This document shows, in pieces, positions 23,076-36,234 of a DNA stretch of 64,000 nt. Source of the DNA: Ottelia alismoides. Taxonomy: Eukaryota; Streptophyta; Magnoliopsida; Alismatales; Hydrocharitaceae. Below the pieces are notes generated by a model. That model did no database searches and was not told where the DNA came from. It saw only the letters and a program-made list of their open reading frames with translations. The translations under genes and the position numbers were made by a program. Within the stretch, counting starts at the first letter, position 1, and every line of letters begins with the position of its first letter. The stretch covers positions 1-64,000 of the forward strand of contig JAZKJV010010615.1 of the NCBI GenBank assembly GCA_037367405.1. Reading direction: 5' to 3'.

Positions 23076-24665
23076 AGGTGGAGGAAGCTGATACTGATGG
23101 TAGGAGGAAGAAGAGTACTGTTGATATTGTGAAGGTGGTGCAGCCGTATACTGGTGGTATGGTTGGGGCTGATGGTAGTACATCTACTGATATTGTCGGT
23201 GCTGCCTCCATTGGTTATTGTACTGCATAGGCTGATGATACTGAGGCGGAGCTATGAGGACTGTCCAAAACGACCACCATATGGTTGGTTGTACTGCATG
23301 TTGGCTGGTTGCTGGCCCTGAGGATGTCTGGTAGGATGGGCCAGATGTACATCATTGCTCCATACCATTGACTTCTTGGATAAAGGGTGGTTGCGGAAAG
23401 GCTGGATCGGATGATGGAAGGAAGTCTGGTTGGTAAACAACCATCTGTTGATGTGGTTGTCCCTGATCGGGCGCCTGCACGTAGTACATGTACTGGACTG
23501 CCGGTGGTTGCTGGCTCGGCTGAGTGTGTTCTGGCAGTGATGGCTCATCTTTCTTATCATCTGGAGCTTCTGTGGATGGTATCACTGACTGAACAAAACT
23601 GATGGAACCCACCAGCAGTCCAACTGCTTGATGATCTGATCCAGCTTGTCGACGTTAAGCGTTCTCTTCTCGACCGCAGCGAGTTTCTCAAGGTCCTGTG
23701 ATCGCTTCTTAATAATATGAACTTTTGATATATGGCCCCTAATGATGCTAAGGTTGGAGCTCTCATCTGTCTCCGCCTCACAAGATGTTGCCATATGAAC
23801 ATACTTCAAGAGGATCTGGGGTTGCTTCTGATATGCCTTGGATGAAGAGAGGGTGGCCTCTCCTTTGGCTATTTCCTCAAAAATATGCCAAACTACGTTT
23901 TCATCCTTATTCAAATGTGATCCTCCATAAGATGAGTCAATGAGACTTTGGCTTTCTACGTTCAGCCCCCCGAAGAAGTGTTGAACCAAGCTTGACCTCT
24001 AAATTTCATGATGGGGGTATTTCTCCTGCAGATTGATGAATCTCTCCCATGCTTCATGAATAGTCTCGTGGACTCCCTGAGAGAAATTGTTTATTCTGAC
24101 TTGCATCAGGTTGAGCCGACAGAGAGGATAAAATTTGTGCAGGAAGGCGGACTTCAGTTCCTCCCATGTCATCACAATCTTTTCCAGACGGTTAACCTCG
24201 TATAGGGCCTTGTCCTATAGATTGAAGGGGAACACCATCATCTTCACTACATCCAAAGGAACATTGGGGTAGTGGGTAGTACGGTAGAAGTGTGAAAATT
24301 GCTGCAAATGAATGTACAACTTTTCGTTGGTGTTCCCGTGGAAAGAATGGAGAAGAGTAAGGAACTAAGGCTTCTACTCAAAGTGAGCATGCACCAATGC
24401 TATGAGGATCCACTCGATCACTAGCTCTATCAAGGGTTATATGTCTCTTTCAATGTGGGTTTTGGCCTCCCATGGTCAGGCTCTTCCTTGTCGGGGTCAT
24501 CACGGGGTCCACCACCTTCTCTTGGTCTGTCTCCTCCTCCTCCTCCTGCATGTCTATTCATAACGTCATTCAGCATGTCCTGAAACGCGGTCTGTGCTAG
24601 GGCTTTCTATGTCAGCTGAATGGCTTGGATAGATGCCAACAACTGCACATTCACCTGATTCTAAT
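23076..24665 (-). pseudogene. Athila/Tat-type gag fragment D
   Basis: In shifting frames on the minus strand, the pieces are a Gly/Asp/Pro-rich N-terminus (24440-24640), LLHSFHGNTNEKLYIHLQQF-like and KMMVFPFNL-like segments (24180-24400), and capsid end MVQHFFGGLNVESQSLIDSSYGG with a Lys-rich stretch (23582-23989). A Pro/Gln-rich tail follows (23352-23612). This is one gag, interrupted by stops. It is cut at 23076 by the LTR of element A and at about 24665 it meets the protease start of chromovirus F1. No LTR belonging to D is in the window. Confidence 0.75.
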
Positions 24666-24669
24666 CATG

Positions 24670-25873
24670 CATCGTATGGATAGTAACGGTACCTCATTCG
24701 ACTGTGCTTTAATTATAAGATGGTTCTTAAATGATTGCATTAAGCTAGCCATTAAGAATAGGCGAGCTAGAGCCTGCAACACTTTATGGTGGTTGCTGCG
24801 TAGGAGACAGTCCTTGTGGGCCCTGACCTCTGCCTATTCTTTCTCTGTATGTTGTTCCAATGCTCGGGGCGGATGCTACAATGTTAGTTGGGGTTGTCTT
24901 AACTCTAATCCTCTCAATTGCGGATAGTATTTCTTAATGTGTTCATGTCTGAGCTGAAGAGCCAACCATAAGGGTACTACCTCCTGTTGTTGAGTCAGGA
25001 GGGTATATTGGAAGTCCAGAGAAACCCCCTCTTCGTTATAATTCCTGACCCAAGATCTTTGGTGAGTTTATAATGGAACCAATTGTATGATAATGGTTGT
25101 TTATGTGGTTATAGTTCACCATGCATTTGGATGGTCCACCACTAAAGTGGAAGCTTTTTCTTTGACGATTTTCATCCCTTTCCATCTCAATACAAGAGGT
25201 TATGCCCACTGCTTAATCTATAGTAATGGCTCTAAAACCAGCAATCTTCTCTCTAAGATCTCCCTAAAGCATGCTAACAAATTTCGTAAGACACTCCTAT
25301 GGTGAAGCATCTAAATCTAGAGAGTAACATAGTAGCTCAGTAAAGTGAATATGATAATCTTGCACAATCTTAGAGCCCTGGTCAGAGAATCCAGCTCCCT
25401 CTTCAATTCTTCCCAATGGGAGGGAAAGAAGTGAGCTCGGAACATTTCTTCAAAGGCATCTAATGGAACGGGATCTACTAATTTCTTGAAAATATCTCTC
25501 CATCGCCGTCTAGTATACTCTGCTAGAGAGTAGTCAGCAAAGTACACTCAAATGTTTATCGGTGCATGTATTATCTTAACATCCTACTAACATCATCAAT
25601 CTATAATTTAGCCTCAATAGGTATCTTTATGCATTTGAATCGAGGAATCTTTCCCTTTCAATAATTGTCAAGTAATTTTTGGTGTCTAAGAACGGACTTC
25701 TCCATTTCTCCTTCAGTTGGAGTAGGAGCGGACTTAGTGGAAGGATGATAATTAGATTCTTCTTCAGAAAGGTGAACAGAACCTTCAACCCTATCATCTA
25801 TAGGTCTGGATGCCTCAGGTTTCTCAGCGGGTACATTGAGCATGTCCTCTAATGTATGATGCCTTTGCCCCAT
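24670..25873 (-). pseudogene. gag of chromovirus F1
   Basis: 25658-25873 encodes the N-terminal part (71 codons starting MGQRHHTLEDMLNVPAEK). 25317-25547 encodes a gag core segment (RRWRDIFKKLVDPVPLDAFEEMFRAHFF, partly cited here) that is typical of chromovirus gag. Further down, around 24900-24990, the zinc-knuckle region (HEHIKKYYPQLRG) has lost its last Cys to Tyr. Stops separate the segments. The end of the region runs into the start of protease. Confidence 0.75.
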
Positions 25874-26107
25874 CTTTGGAGTATTGCCATCATAGTCACT
25901 AATCGCTTAGAAATGTCTTGGTTTGCTATGATCCTATGATGAATCAAGGCCAAAGGTTATGTCATATACATCTTAGCATGATTTACGGGACAATGACTTG
26001 TGAATGGTACCGTAGTCAGTTATTAAGATCAAAGAATCTTAATACAATTTTAATTTCTGAATATCACTCAATTTTGTAAACTACTGAGTAAGTTACTTGA
26101 TTATACA
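25874..26107 (-). other. leader of chromovirus F1
   Basis: A short region between PBS and gag start with no coding signal. Confidence 0.5.
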
Positions 26108-26119
26108 TGCTCTGATACA
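26108..26119 (-). other. primer binding site of F1 (initiator tRNA-Met type)
   Basis: The minus strand reads TGTATCAGAGCA, close to the TGGTATCAGAGC complement of plant initiator tRNA-Met used by Del/Tekay elements. It lies four bases from the LTR end. Confidence 0.7.
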
Positions 26120-26123
26120 AGAC

Positions 26124-28798
26124 TATCAAAACCTCAAATTCTGGATCATCGGATCCTCCTGTATCCGGATCTGGTTAATCAACAATAACTTATTCAATGA
26201 TCACAACTAACATTCAGGAACAAGCTGCAATTAAAAATACTAACAAGAAATCATTCAATACTTTCCCATTCATAAAATAAAATTTGCATGGTACATTGTC
26301 CCACTGTAACCATTTACATGTACATCAGCTAGAAAGGAAACGTACAAAAAGATTACCAACTACTATATGGAGTAATGCTACTATGGATAGTTGGATGGTT
26401 GTTGTCCATGTAATATGACTCTTCGATGCATATTCGGTTTTCAGAAAATATAGGAAAGAAATGAGCCAGTGCTCAATAACAAAGAAAAGAAACACAGATC
26501 AAACATAATATTTGAAAGGGTTAGCAAGCCAAATTATACAATTATTCCTTTATTTTATTTTTATTTTAGATCATATTCATCCATTCTAATCCACTTCAAG
26601 GATTGGTCCTCTCCCTCTATGGATCATGAAGTTGTGGACACTTTGAGATTTGGGATTGCGTTGATATGGATAAGTTTATGCCGCCACCCATTGTCTCAAC
26701 CAATCTTCCAATATACCCTTAACAATATCTCTTTTATTAGTAATCCATGGTCCTTAAGCCCTACCACCTGTTCAGCATGGATGCATACCATCCTTGAGAA
26801 TCTATTGTTTAAAATCACATGCCATTTCACCTTAATCTTTTTACCAGCGACTTATTTCAAGTGTTATAGTAACCCATCTGCAAATCATGCCACCACGTGC
26901 CTCCACATGGCGCGAACATGTCTTCAGTCATTTAACCCAAACATATTGGCACCCGATACCATGCGTTACACATCATTATTTCATTTTGCGCACTTATCAT
27001 AACAGGAAAATCGTGTACCACCTAGATAGGGTCACGCCAATATAGATTCCTTCCAACAAACTTACAAGTTGCATGCTCGACATGTAGTTCTACTCCCAAT
27101 CATCCTTAACGTAGCACACGATCCTTCTCAGGATCAATTCAATACACATTAATCCCCATGATGGAATTCATCATGTCAGCCTTCGATTTACCTATTCATC
27201 AACATTGAGTATATTACACATATATTAATTCCTATGTACATATTATCATATTTATACATATTTTAACTCCCAAACTCTAACTTTCCAAGCCATAGCATCA
27301 ATTTGATGTTTAGCAATTATTTTAGTGGGAATCACAAAGCACATTTTTCATATTTTCTCAAATATCTAAATTAGGATTCTCTGTAGTGAAGAACATAAAA
27401 TCAGGAATTGTAACGATCTCATATGAAAACCCAACAGCAAAAGATATGATTTCGTTACCTAGTTGAGCTTTCTCTATCTCTCATGCATATGCAGAACTTT
27501 TTCATGACTCAATTTCAAAAAGGGTGGTCTATAATTCCTGAAATGTTCGAATTTCACTTTCATATCAAGAACATGGAAATCATGGCAAGGACATGAAGAA
27601 TGAACGAAGAACACGAAGAATGCAAAGAACAAATTCTCCCTTGTAATTTCAACAGAGCTTCACCTTATACGGGGTTATATTTCTAGAAAAATTTAAGCGA
27701 AGTTTCCCCTTATATCGAGGCATATTTCTAATAAAAATAAAAAGATTTTCCTCTATAAAATCAACAAGAGGAAAAACAACAGTGAAATAGAAAGAATATA
27801 ACATAATTGCAAGCGATGAAAAATCGGCATACACCACGCATCTTAGGTGGGTGAAGCATGTGATGATTCACAGGGTTCACTGATTGTCTAGCTGCCCGTA
27901 CCTAAGTAGGATGTTACATAGATTCCTCCATCAAAAAAACTATAAAATCGATAAAAATTATAGAATCAACAAATCTCTTGTCAAGGGTGAGTGAGTCATA
28001 TGAAGAACTCATATGCCCACTAACTGTCGAGCCGTCTGCACTCGAGTATGGCTATGCTCAGATTTCTCCTCAAACCACAACAAAAAATTGGAAAAGAAAA
28101 TGCATTGAAAACCTAGCTCAAGTTAGAGTTTCTTACCTCCTACATGAAGCCAACTAGGTGAGGATCGTACTGTCCTCCTCCTCGTCCTCCCGACAGCACT
28201 TCGCTAGCGCTCCTTCCCCACCTCCCTCTCCTCCTCCTGACCTCTCAACCCTAGCCCTCGAGGTAGTTGTGGTAATGTATATCGTCGAGAATAAATGGAT
28301 AGTGGGGTTTTTATATGCTTTAGAAAACTACTAATCGTGGTTAGTAAACTATGGTTTAACCCTTAATCATGGTTAGTGGCCCATGGTTTTATCCAATGAT
28401 TTTGGTCAAAGCTTATTCTAAAACTTAGGTCTTAAGTTAGAACCTTCCAAAAGCTATTAGATTTGTTAATGATGCTTAATAAGCGCTATTCACGATTAAC
28501 TTTCACTAATTATGATTAACTTCTACTAATTGACTATCTTTTAGTAATCAATGATTAGTCTTCTCTAATCATGATTAGTGATCCTTAATCTACCATTAGT
28601 CTCATCAATCATGATTAACTATTTCTAATGATGATCATTAGGGTTAATGACGTCTTAAGCCTCCTTCTCTTTCTTCAGAAAATCATAACAATTCGAATGA
28701 AGTCCAATTAACACGAAAGAAACTCCCTTGATTTCCTCTTTTCGAGTTGGGTCTTATGACATGGTATCTGAGATATGTCCAAGTACAAGTCTTTATAG
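26124..28798 (-). repeat. 5' LTR of chromovirus F1
   Basis: Co-linear with the F2 LTR: both share the GGATCTGGTTA/ACTCAACAATAA stretch at the inner end, a TTTCTAGAAAAATTT-like stretch, a region rich in ATTAG/CTAAT motifs, and the CTCCTCCTCGTCCTCCCG-like GC-rich patch near 28170. The inner end reads GGTTTTGATA on the minus strand where F2 has GGTCGTGACA, i.e. C-to-T changes. TATA lies at 28308-28315. The outer end is truncated. Confidence 0.8.
28308..28315 (-). promoter_or_regulatory. TATA box of F1 LTR
   Basis: The minus strand reads CATATAAAAACCCC. The F2 LTR has CTATAAAA at the equivalent place. Confidence 0.55.
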
Positions 28799-28800
28799 TA

Positions 28801-30894
28801 TCTAATGAAAATCAAGGATGAATCCTTAGAGAAGTTTCTTATAATTAAGAATGAGGCCAACATAGAAACAGGAAAAGTGATTAAGTATCTTAGATAAAAC
28901 AAAGGAGGTAAATATACATCTAACTTGTTTGATGAAAAGTGTAAACTCTTTGGCATAATTCACAAGATTAGTATTCCATATTCACCAAAGTCAATTGGGA
29001 AAACATAACGGAAAAATAGGACCATAATTGACATGATTAATGCACTTCGATAAAGTTTTTAACTTCCAACCTATATGTAGGGAAAAGCCTTGAATATTTT
29101 TTGATGAATTCTGAATAGGGTTCCTCTAAGATATATAGAGAATTTTTCGCTTGAATTTCAGAGTTATAGGAAACTAATAATAAAGTATATCAAAGTATGT
29201 GCTTGTCTTGCTAAAGTTTTAGTCCTAGAACACAAGAGAAAGAAGCTAGGTCCTATGATTGTCGATCTGATTTTCATAGGCTATTTGGAAAATATCTATA
29301 CATATATGTTCTCTGTAATTAGGTCCAAGATACCTGACATAGATGTCAACGTTGTTATTGAACTCCGTAATGCTACCTTTTTTAAGATGTCTTCCCAATG
29401 AAGACTAGGATTCCTTAGAATTTGATCAATTATGTTTCCCTCACCTCAAAATCTATTATGTATCAAGCGGAAAGGATATCGAATTTTGGAATTGAGTCCA
29501 AACCTGAAACTAGTGGACCTTTAGAAGAAATTGAGCCAAGGAGGAGCAAATGTCCAAGGATAATCAAGGATATTTGGTAGTGAATTTGGTGTCTACCAGA
29601 TCGAGGGTGATCTTCCAAGTTATGGAGAGGCCATAGCTTCATCTGAAGCAAAAAAATGGAAGGAAGCTGTCAAATCTATGATTATGTCTATTGTAACTTG
29701 GGAGTTGGCTGATTTAGCCAATGGTCGCTCTACAATTGGGTGTAACTATGTGTTTAAGATAAATCTTTGGCTTAACGGATAAATTGATAAGTATCAAGAT
29801 AGATTAGTTGCTAAGGTCTATAGGAAAAAAGAAGGTATTGATTATTTCGATACATATTCCTATGTGACCAGGATGACCACAATCTAAATGCTTATAGCAT
29901 TTGCATCGATATACTACCTCTCTATCCATTAGATGGATGTGATGTCAATCTTGAGGAAGAGAACTATATGGGTAAATCCGATGGGCTTGTGACACATGTA
30001 AATGATGGAGATATTTGCAAGCTCATTAAATCCCTTTATGCATTGAAACAAGAACCAAAGTAGTGGCATAAAAAAATTGACAATACCATTCCAATGTGAG
30101 GTATCTATTCCAACATAAAAGGCGATGAGTATATTGTCTGGTGCATGTATGTGGATAAATAATTGTTATTTGGTCATATATGAGGATTATTATTAAGATT
30201 AAGATGTTCTTAAGTAGCAATTTTGAGATGAAAGACATGGGTATTACTTATGTGATATTGGGTCTCAATCTGAAGATGTCAGTTGATGGGATTATAATTT
30301 CTCAGTTTTACTATGCTGAGAAGGTACATGAGAAATGGATATCAGGATAGAAAAGTTGTAAGAAGTCCGTTCGATTCATCCAAAATGCTCCACAAGAACA
30401 AACGTAGAGTTCATGTGCCTCAACCCGAGTACTCACAAGTAATAGGAAGCTTACTATATCTTGCAAATTGCATAGGACCTATCATTCCTAATTGCAAAGC
30501 TGAACATATACACAAGTTGCCCAACCGTACTCACTTGGAGGCTTTGGATCGAATATTATGATACTTAAGGGAACTATTTCCCTTAGTTTGCATTATAGTA
30601 GACATCTATATGTTCTAGATGGATATAGTAATTCAAGCTGGATATGGAAAATATATGAGCGTACGAGTAATGGTGTTACTGGGTATGTTTATACCCTTGG
30701 AGGTGTTTGATGAATCGTTAAACTGTTATATTAATATCAATCCATTGTAATATGGTCAATTATTGACTGATCAGAACTAAGTCAATTGATCTCTGGGAAG
30801 AAGACTTAGCTTAAATTATCATGGGTAGGTCCATAGTCGTACAAAAGGACATGAGCTATTAATTGATTTAACCTAGGTATTAAATATATATTTG
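28801..30894 (+). pseudogene. copia pol fragment L (integrase to RNase H)
   Basis: Plus-strand copia pol in changing frames. The integrase core tail is at 28805-29010 (KFLIIKNEANIETGKVIKYL, then GGKYTSNLFDEKCKLFGI). RT begins at 29640-29860 (EAKKWKEAVKSM, then RLVAKVYRKKEGIDYFDTYS). RNase H starts at about 30540-30710 (ALDRIL, and LEVFDE from an LGG-like motif). Stops and frameshifts are frequent. It is bounded left by the truncated LTR of F1 and right by the intact LTR end of F2, so it is the older host sequence of at least F2. Confidence 0.8.
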
Positions 30895-33230
30895 TGTCAC
30901 GACCTTGATTCTCGGGTCGTTGGATCCTCTCATAACCGGATCTGGTTACTCAACAATAATTTATTCAGCAATCACAACTAACATTCAGAAACAGACTGCA
31001 AATAAATTATACTCAGAAGGAAGTATTTCAGCACTTTCCCATTCACAAAAGAAAGTTCACATGATACATTGTCCCACTATAACCATTTACATGTACATCA
31101 GCTTGAAAGGAAAATACACAAAAAGATTACTAACTACCTTACAAAGTAAAGCTACTGTGGTTGGCTAGATGTCTACTAAAATCCTTGTGATGGCTCACCG
31201 AACTGTTGGGTTTTCCATAAATAATAGGATAACAATTAGCAAATACTAAGTAACTAAGAAGAGAAAAGAAAACAAAATGGTGTAATTTTGCAAAACTTGC
31301 TGCCATGAAAAGTTACATTCCTACTCATTAATTTAAGTCATATTCCTTTCTATTCTACGTTAAAGATTACTCCAGGGGAACCCCACCATTCTTGGACTCC
31401 GAAGATGTGGACACTTCGGGATTCGAGATTGCATTTATCTGATAGCTTGTGCTGCCGCACATCGCCTCAACCAATCCTCAAATACTACCCTGACAATTTC
31501 TGTTTCTTTTATTAATCAGGGTATCAAACCCTCAGCCTGGAAAACAAAGGAGTACATCATCCTCAAGGACCCGTTTGCTTAAAACCTCAAGATGATCGTT
31601 AATCACATAACCTAGTGGCTTTAAATACATGTTATCGTGATCCAGCTGCTATTGAACCACCCATGCCTCCACATGACTACATCATCCGTCGTTCAATTCG
31701 AAGATATTGGCTCATGATACCACACATTGTAAATCATTCATTTCAGGCACACTTATTATAACAGGGCAATCGTGTACCACTTAGGTAGGGAAACGCCAAT
31801 ACGGGTTCCTTTCGACAAACCTACAGGTTGCATGCCCGACCTGTAGTTCTACTTCCAGTCATCCTTAACGTGACATATGAACCCTTTTCAGGATCCAACT
31901 CAAAACACATCAATTCCGATGATATAATTCCTCCGTTAAGCCTTAGATTAGTGTAACCATAAATACTGAGTATAGACTTACACATATATTAATTCATATA
32001 TTTATATGCCCAATTTATTTTCTTTTGAACTTCCAAACCCTAACTTTCCAAACCAATGCATTCATTTGATGCTTAAACGTTATTTTATTGGGAATCACAA
32101 AGCAACTTTTCATATTTTCTCAAAAATAGCCAAATTAGGGTTCTTTATAGCGAAGAACATAAAATAAGGAATTCCAATAATCTTGTATGAAAATCCAACA
32201 AAAAAGGAAGGATTTCGTTATCTACTCCAGCTCTCTCTCTCTCTCTCTCTTGTATACAGTGCTTTATCGTGATTCTCTTTCAACATGATGATTTATAACT
32301 CCTGAAATGATCGAATTTAATTTCATATAAAAACACTTAGAACGTGCCAAGAACATGAAAAATACATGAATAATACGAAGAACATGAAGAACACATGAAG
32401 AACACGAAGAACGCGAAGAACCTATTTTCTCTTGAAATTTCGGCAGAACTTCCCCTTAGATAGGGTGATATTTCTAGAAAAATTTCGGCAGAGTTTCCCC
32501 TTATATCGGGACATATTTCTAGGAAAATTTAGGCAAAGTTTTCATTCATAAAATCACCTAAAGGAAAACAACAAGGAATATGAACATGAATCGAAACCTA
32601 ACTCACAAAGCTAACTAAGAGAGGATCGTACCTTCCTCCTCCTCGTTCTCCCGGCAGCGCTTCGCTAGCGCTCCCTCCTCGCCTCCTACTCCTCCTCCCG
32701 ACCTCTCAACCCTATCCTCTGGGTGGTGGTGGTGGTGGAAATTGTAGAGAATGAATGGGTAGGGGGAAATTTTATAGCTCCAAAAAACCGCTAACCTTGG
32801 TTAGAAAATCATGGTTTAGACCTTAACTGCGGTTAGCGGCCCATGGTTTTGGGCAAAACTTATTCGAAACATAGGGCCTAAGTTAGAACATTCCAGAGGA
32901 TTCTAGATTCTCTAATGATGCTTAATAACGCTAATTGTGATTAACCTTCACTAATCATGATTTTTAACTTTCGCGGCTTATGTTTATATTTTGCTAACTA
33001 CTGATTAGTGTTCTCTAATGTTCATTAGTGGTTTTTAATTCGTCATTAATTTCTTTAATCATGTTTGATTAGTCTTAATGGCAGTCATTACGGGTTAATG
33101 ACGTCTTAAACCTTATTACATCTCTTTCTTCCAAAAATCATAACAAATTGAAACGAAGTCCGATTAACGAGCCGGATCTTATCATATAGAATCCAAGAGA
33201 TGCCAAGTTCAAAGATTTACAATTATAACA
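30895..33230 (-). repeat. 3' LTR of chromovirus F2 (2.34 kb)
   Basis: On the minus strand it starts TGTTATAATTG at 33230, just after a CCTTTAAGGT-type priming region, and ends CGTGACA at 30895. Both termini are intact. TATA (CTATAAAA) lies at about 32770-32776. A (CT)n run lies at 32229-32250. The U3 end has many ATTAG/CTAAT motifs. Confidence 0.85.
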
Positions 33231-33399
33231 ACCTTAAAGGAAGTCTCGTCCTCGAGACTAGAAATGCAAGCATAACAACCTTAAAGAGGATTGAAACCAG
33301 AACAACCTTAAAGAGAATGAACACTATTTAATTTATAATGGAGATATACAATGCATAGTGTTATTAATCAAACAAATAGGGGTATTTCTCTCTCATTTT

Positions 33400-34622
33400 C
33401 ACCTCAGGTTCCCATGTGTCTTCTTCAAACTCTTGGTTCTACCACAATACTTTAACTAGAGGCAACTATGTATTCCTCAACTTCTTGATATCTTTATTTA
33501 GTATTTCCACAGATATTTCTTGGTATGTCATCTCTGGCTCAACATGTAAATCATCATAACTTATCTTATGCTCTGGATCCCTATTATATTTTCTCAGATT
33601 TGATACATGAAAAATATCATGTATTGCCAAAAGATGTGGAGGAAGCGCAAGTCTATATGTAACTTTTCCAATCCGCTGAATGATTTCAAAGGGACCCATG
33701 AACCTGGGTGCCAACTTTCTACGCAAGCCAAACCTGTGAACTCCCTTCATAGGCTATACTTTGAGGAATACAAAGTCGCCTATTTCAAACTCAAGATCTT
33801 TTCACCTGGCATCACTATAGCTTTTCTGGCAACTCTAGGCAGTTATTAGTCTTTTTCAAGCAAGCTCTACAGCTTCCTGTGCTGAATCATAAAAGTTCTT
33901 TATCCCGACCTCTTGCCAACACAAAGGAGTAGTACACATTCGTCCACAAAGAGTTTCAAATGGTGCCATGCCAATATTTGTATGGTAACTATTGTTGTAT
34001 GTGAATTCTGCAAGAGGTAAATATCTAATCCATGATCATTTCCATTCTAAGGCACGTGCTCGTAGCATAACCTCTAATGTCTGAATCATATGTTCTGATT
34101 GACCATCTGATTGTGGATGATATGTTGGGCTCAAGCATAGTTGTGTACCTAAGGATTTCATGAAGTTCTCCCAGTAATGTGAGGTGAATCGTGAATCTCG
34201 ATTAGAAACTACTTCCTTTGGAATGCCATGGAGGCGAACCACATGTGTAATATATAACTCAGCAAGCTGATCTGGAGTGAAAGATAAATTTATTGGAGTA
34301 ATGTGTGCTACCTAGGTCAGACGATCTATTATAACCCATATACTATCTTTACCACAAGTCGTCTGAGGTAAGCAGTAACGAAGTCAATGAAAATGCTTTC
34401 CCATTTCCACTCAAGTGTGGGGAGGGGTTGTAACATTCTTGGTGGCTTTTGGTGTGAAGTTTTTACCTGTTGGTAAGTGAAACATGACATCACAAACTCG
34501 GCAACATCTTTCTTCATTCCTGGCCACCAAAAGTATGAACGAAGATCCTTATACATCTTTGTAAGTCCTGGATGAATAGATAATCTAGAACAATGTGCTT
34601 CACGTAAGATGTCTTTCCTCAT
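33400..34622 (-). pseudogene. integrase of chromovirus F2
   Basis: The zinc-finger part is at 34329-34622 (HCSRLSIHPGLTKMYKDLRSYFWWPGM and CFTYQQVK, where the second Cys of the CxxC is Tyr or Thr). The core is at 34036-34242, where the second catalytic Asp is Asn (VSNRDSRFTSHYW) and the Glu is present (DGQSEHMIQTLE). The C-terminal part is at 33466-33750. No clear chromodomain can be read after LRKYNRDPEH, but this region is short and degraded. Frameshifts separate all three segments, so no enzyme can be made. Confidence 0.85.
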
Positions 34623-34639
34623 TCAAGTATGTCTGGTAC

Positions 34640-36230
34640 ATAAGCTCTGTGATGGTTATATAGTAACCCATCTTGTATTTGGAATCCCTCTATCTCATTC
34701 TTCTCAATAGTTGTCTCAAGCCTTTAAGGACTGGATCATCCTCCTATACTTTCTTTATTCTATCCCAGATCTTTGGTTTGTATCGGTGAGGAATAGTTAT
34801 AGTATCGACACTACTATCAAATGGTTTACATTCACTTAACATTGATAGTAAACACCAGAAGTGGATAGCACTCACCAATCCAAGTGAATAAGTTCTTCTA
34901 CTAATGGCATCTTCTATGACGTTCCCCTTACCAGGGTGGTAGGAGATGGTTCAATCATAGTCCTTCAATAGCTCTAGCCACCGTCTCTGTCTCATATTTA
35001 TCTCCTTCTGATCAAGCATATATTTCAAGCTTTTATGATCGGTGAAGATTTTAAAAGTAATACCATAGAGGTAGTGTCTTCATATCTTTAAAGCAAAAAT
35101 TACGGCAGCTAATTCCAGGTCATGTGTCGGGTAGTTCTTCTCATGTGTCATGCGTTGTCTTGATGCATACGCAACTACCTTACCATGTTGCATAAGAACT
35201 GCCCCAAGTCCTTCTTTAGATACATCAATGTACACTGTAAATCCTTCAGTTCCAGAGGGTAGAGTAAGGATAGGTGCAGATGTTATGTATTCTTTTAATG
35301 TTTGAAAACTAGTTTCGCATGCATCAAACCATATGAATGGGACTTCCTTCTGAGTCAGCCTAGTCATTAGCAATGCTATTAATGAAAAGTCCTTCACGAA
35401 TCTTCTATAATATCCACCTAAGCCCAGAAAATCGTATTTCTGTGACAGTCTTCGAACGTTTTCAACTCATCACCGCACTAACCTTTATAGGATCAACTGA
35501 TATATCTTCCCCAGAAATAACATGGCCTAAGAAAGATACTTCAGATAGCCAAAAGTCACATTTGTTATATTTAGCATACAATTTATTCTTCCTAAATGTT
35601 TCGAGTGCCTGCCGGAGATGATGTTCATGTCAATATTTATCTTTGGAGTAAATAAGCACATCATCAATGAAGACTACTACAATGTGATCTAGGAACTCCT
35701 TGAATACTCTATTCATGAGATCCATGAAAACTGTTGGAACATTTGTTAGTCCAAAAGGAATAACTAAAAATTCATAATGTTCATATCTAGTTCAAAAGGT
35801 TGTCTTAGAGATATCTGTATATTTAATCTTCAACTAATGGTATCCAGATCTTAAGTCAATCTTGGAATACACATTTGAACCATGTAATTGGTCAAAGAGG
35901 TCATCTATTCTTGGTAGAGGATATTTACTCTTTACTCTCTTCTTGTTAACTGTCTATAGTCAATGCACAACCACATTGACCTATCCTTTTTTCTTACAAA
36001 CAAAACAGGTGCACCTCATGGAGAAGTACTAGGACGAATGAAGCCTTTGTCTAACAGTTCTTGTAACTGTACCTTTAACTCATGTAACTCCACCGGTACC
36101 ATCCTACATGGCGGAATAGAGATAGGATGAGTATCAGGTGTGAGAGAGATTTCAAATTCAATCTCTCACTCAGGTGGTAATCCGGGTAATTCTCCTAGAA
36201 ATATATAAGGAAACTCGCACACTATATGCA
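34640..36230 (-). pseudogene. reverse transcriptase and RNase H of chromovirus F2
   Basis: An RT segment near 35650-35690 reads [12 protein letters not shown]; the FIDD box is at 35660-35671. At 35080-35397 a 105-codon stretch gives the RT-RNase H connection and the RNase H start ([26 protein letters not shown], partly cited), where the first RNase H Asp is kept (YIDVS). Further RT motifs lie towards 36200 in other frames. Several stops lie between the segments. Confidence 0.8.
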
Positions 36231-36234
36231 CATC

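Larger units (their letters stand above)
24665..28800 (-). mobile_element. Del/Tekay-type chromovirus F1, 5' part
   Basis: Minus-strand order: 5' LTR (about 28798-26124), PBS, leader, gag, and the beginning of protease (GTVTIH at about 24670), where it is truncated against gag D. The gag region aligns by eye with that of F2 at 36690-37551. The LTR aligns with the F2 LTR at 30895-33230. The outer end of the LTR has lost its TG and abuts copia fragment L at about 28800. Confidence 0.8.
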
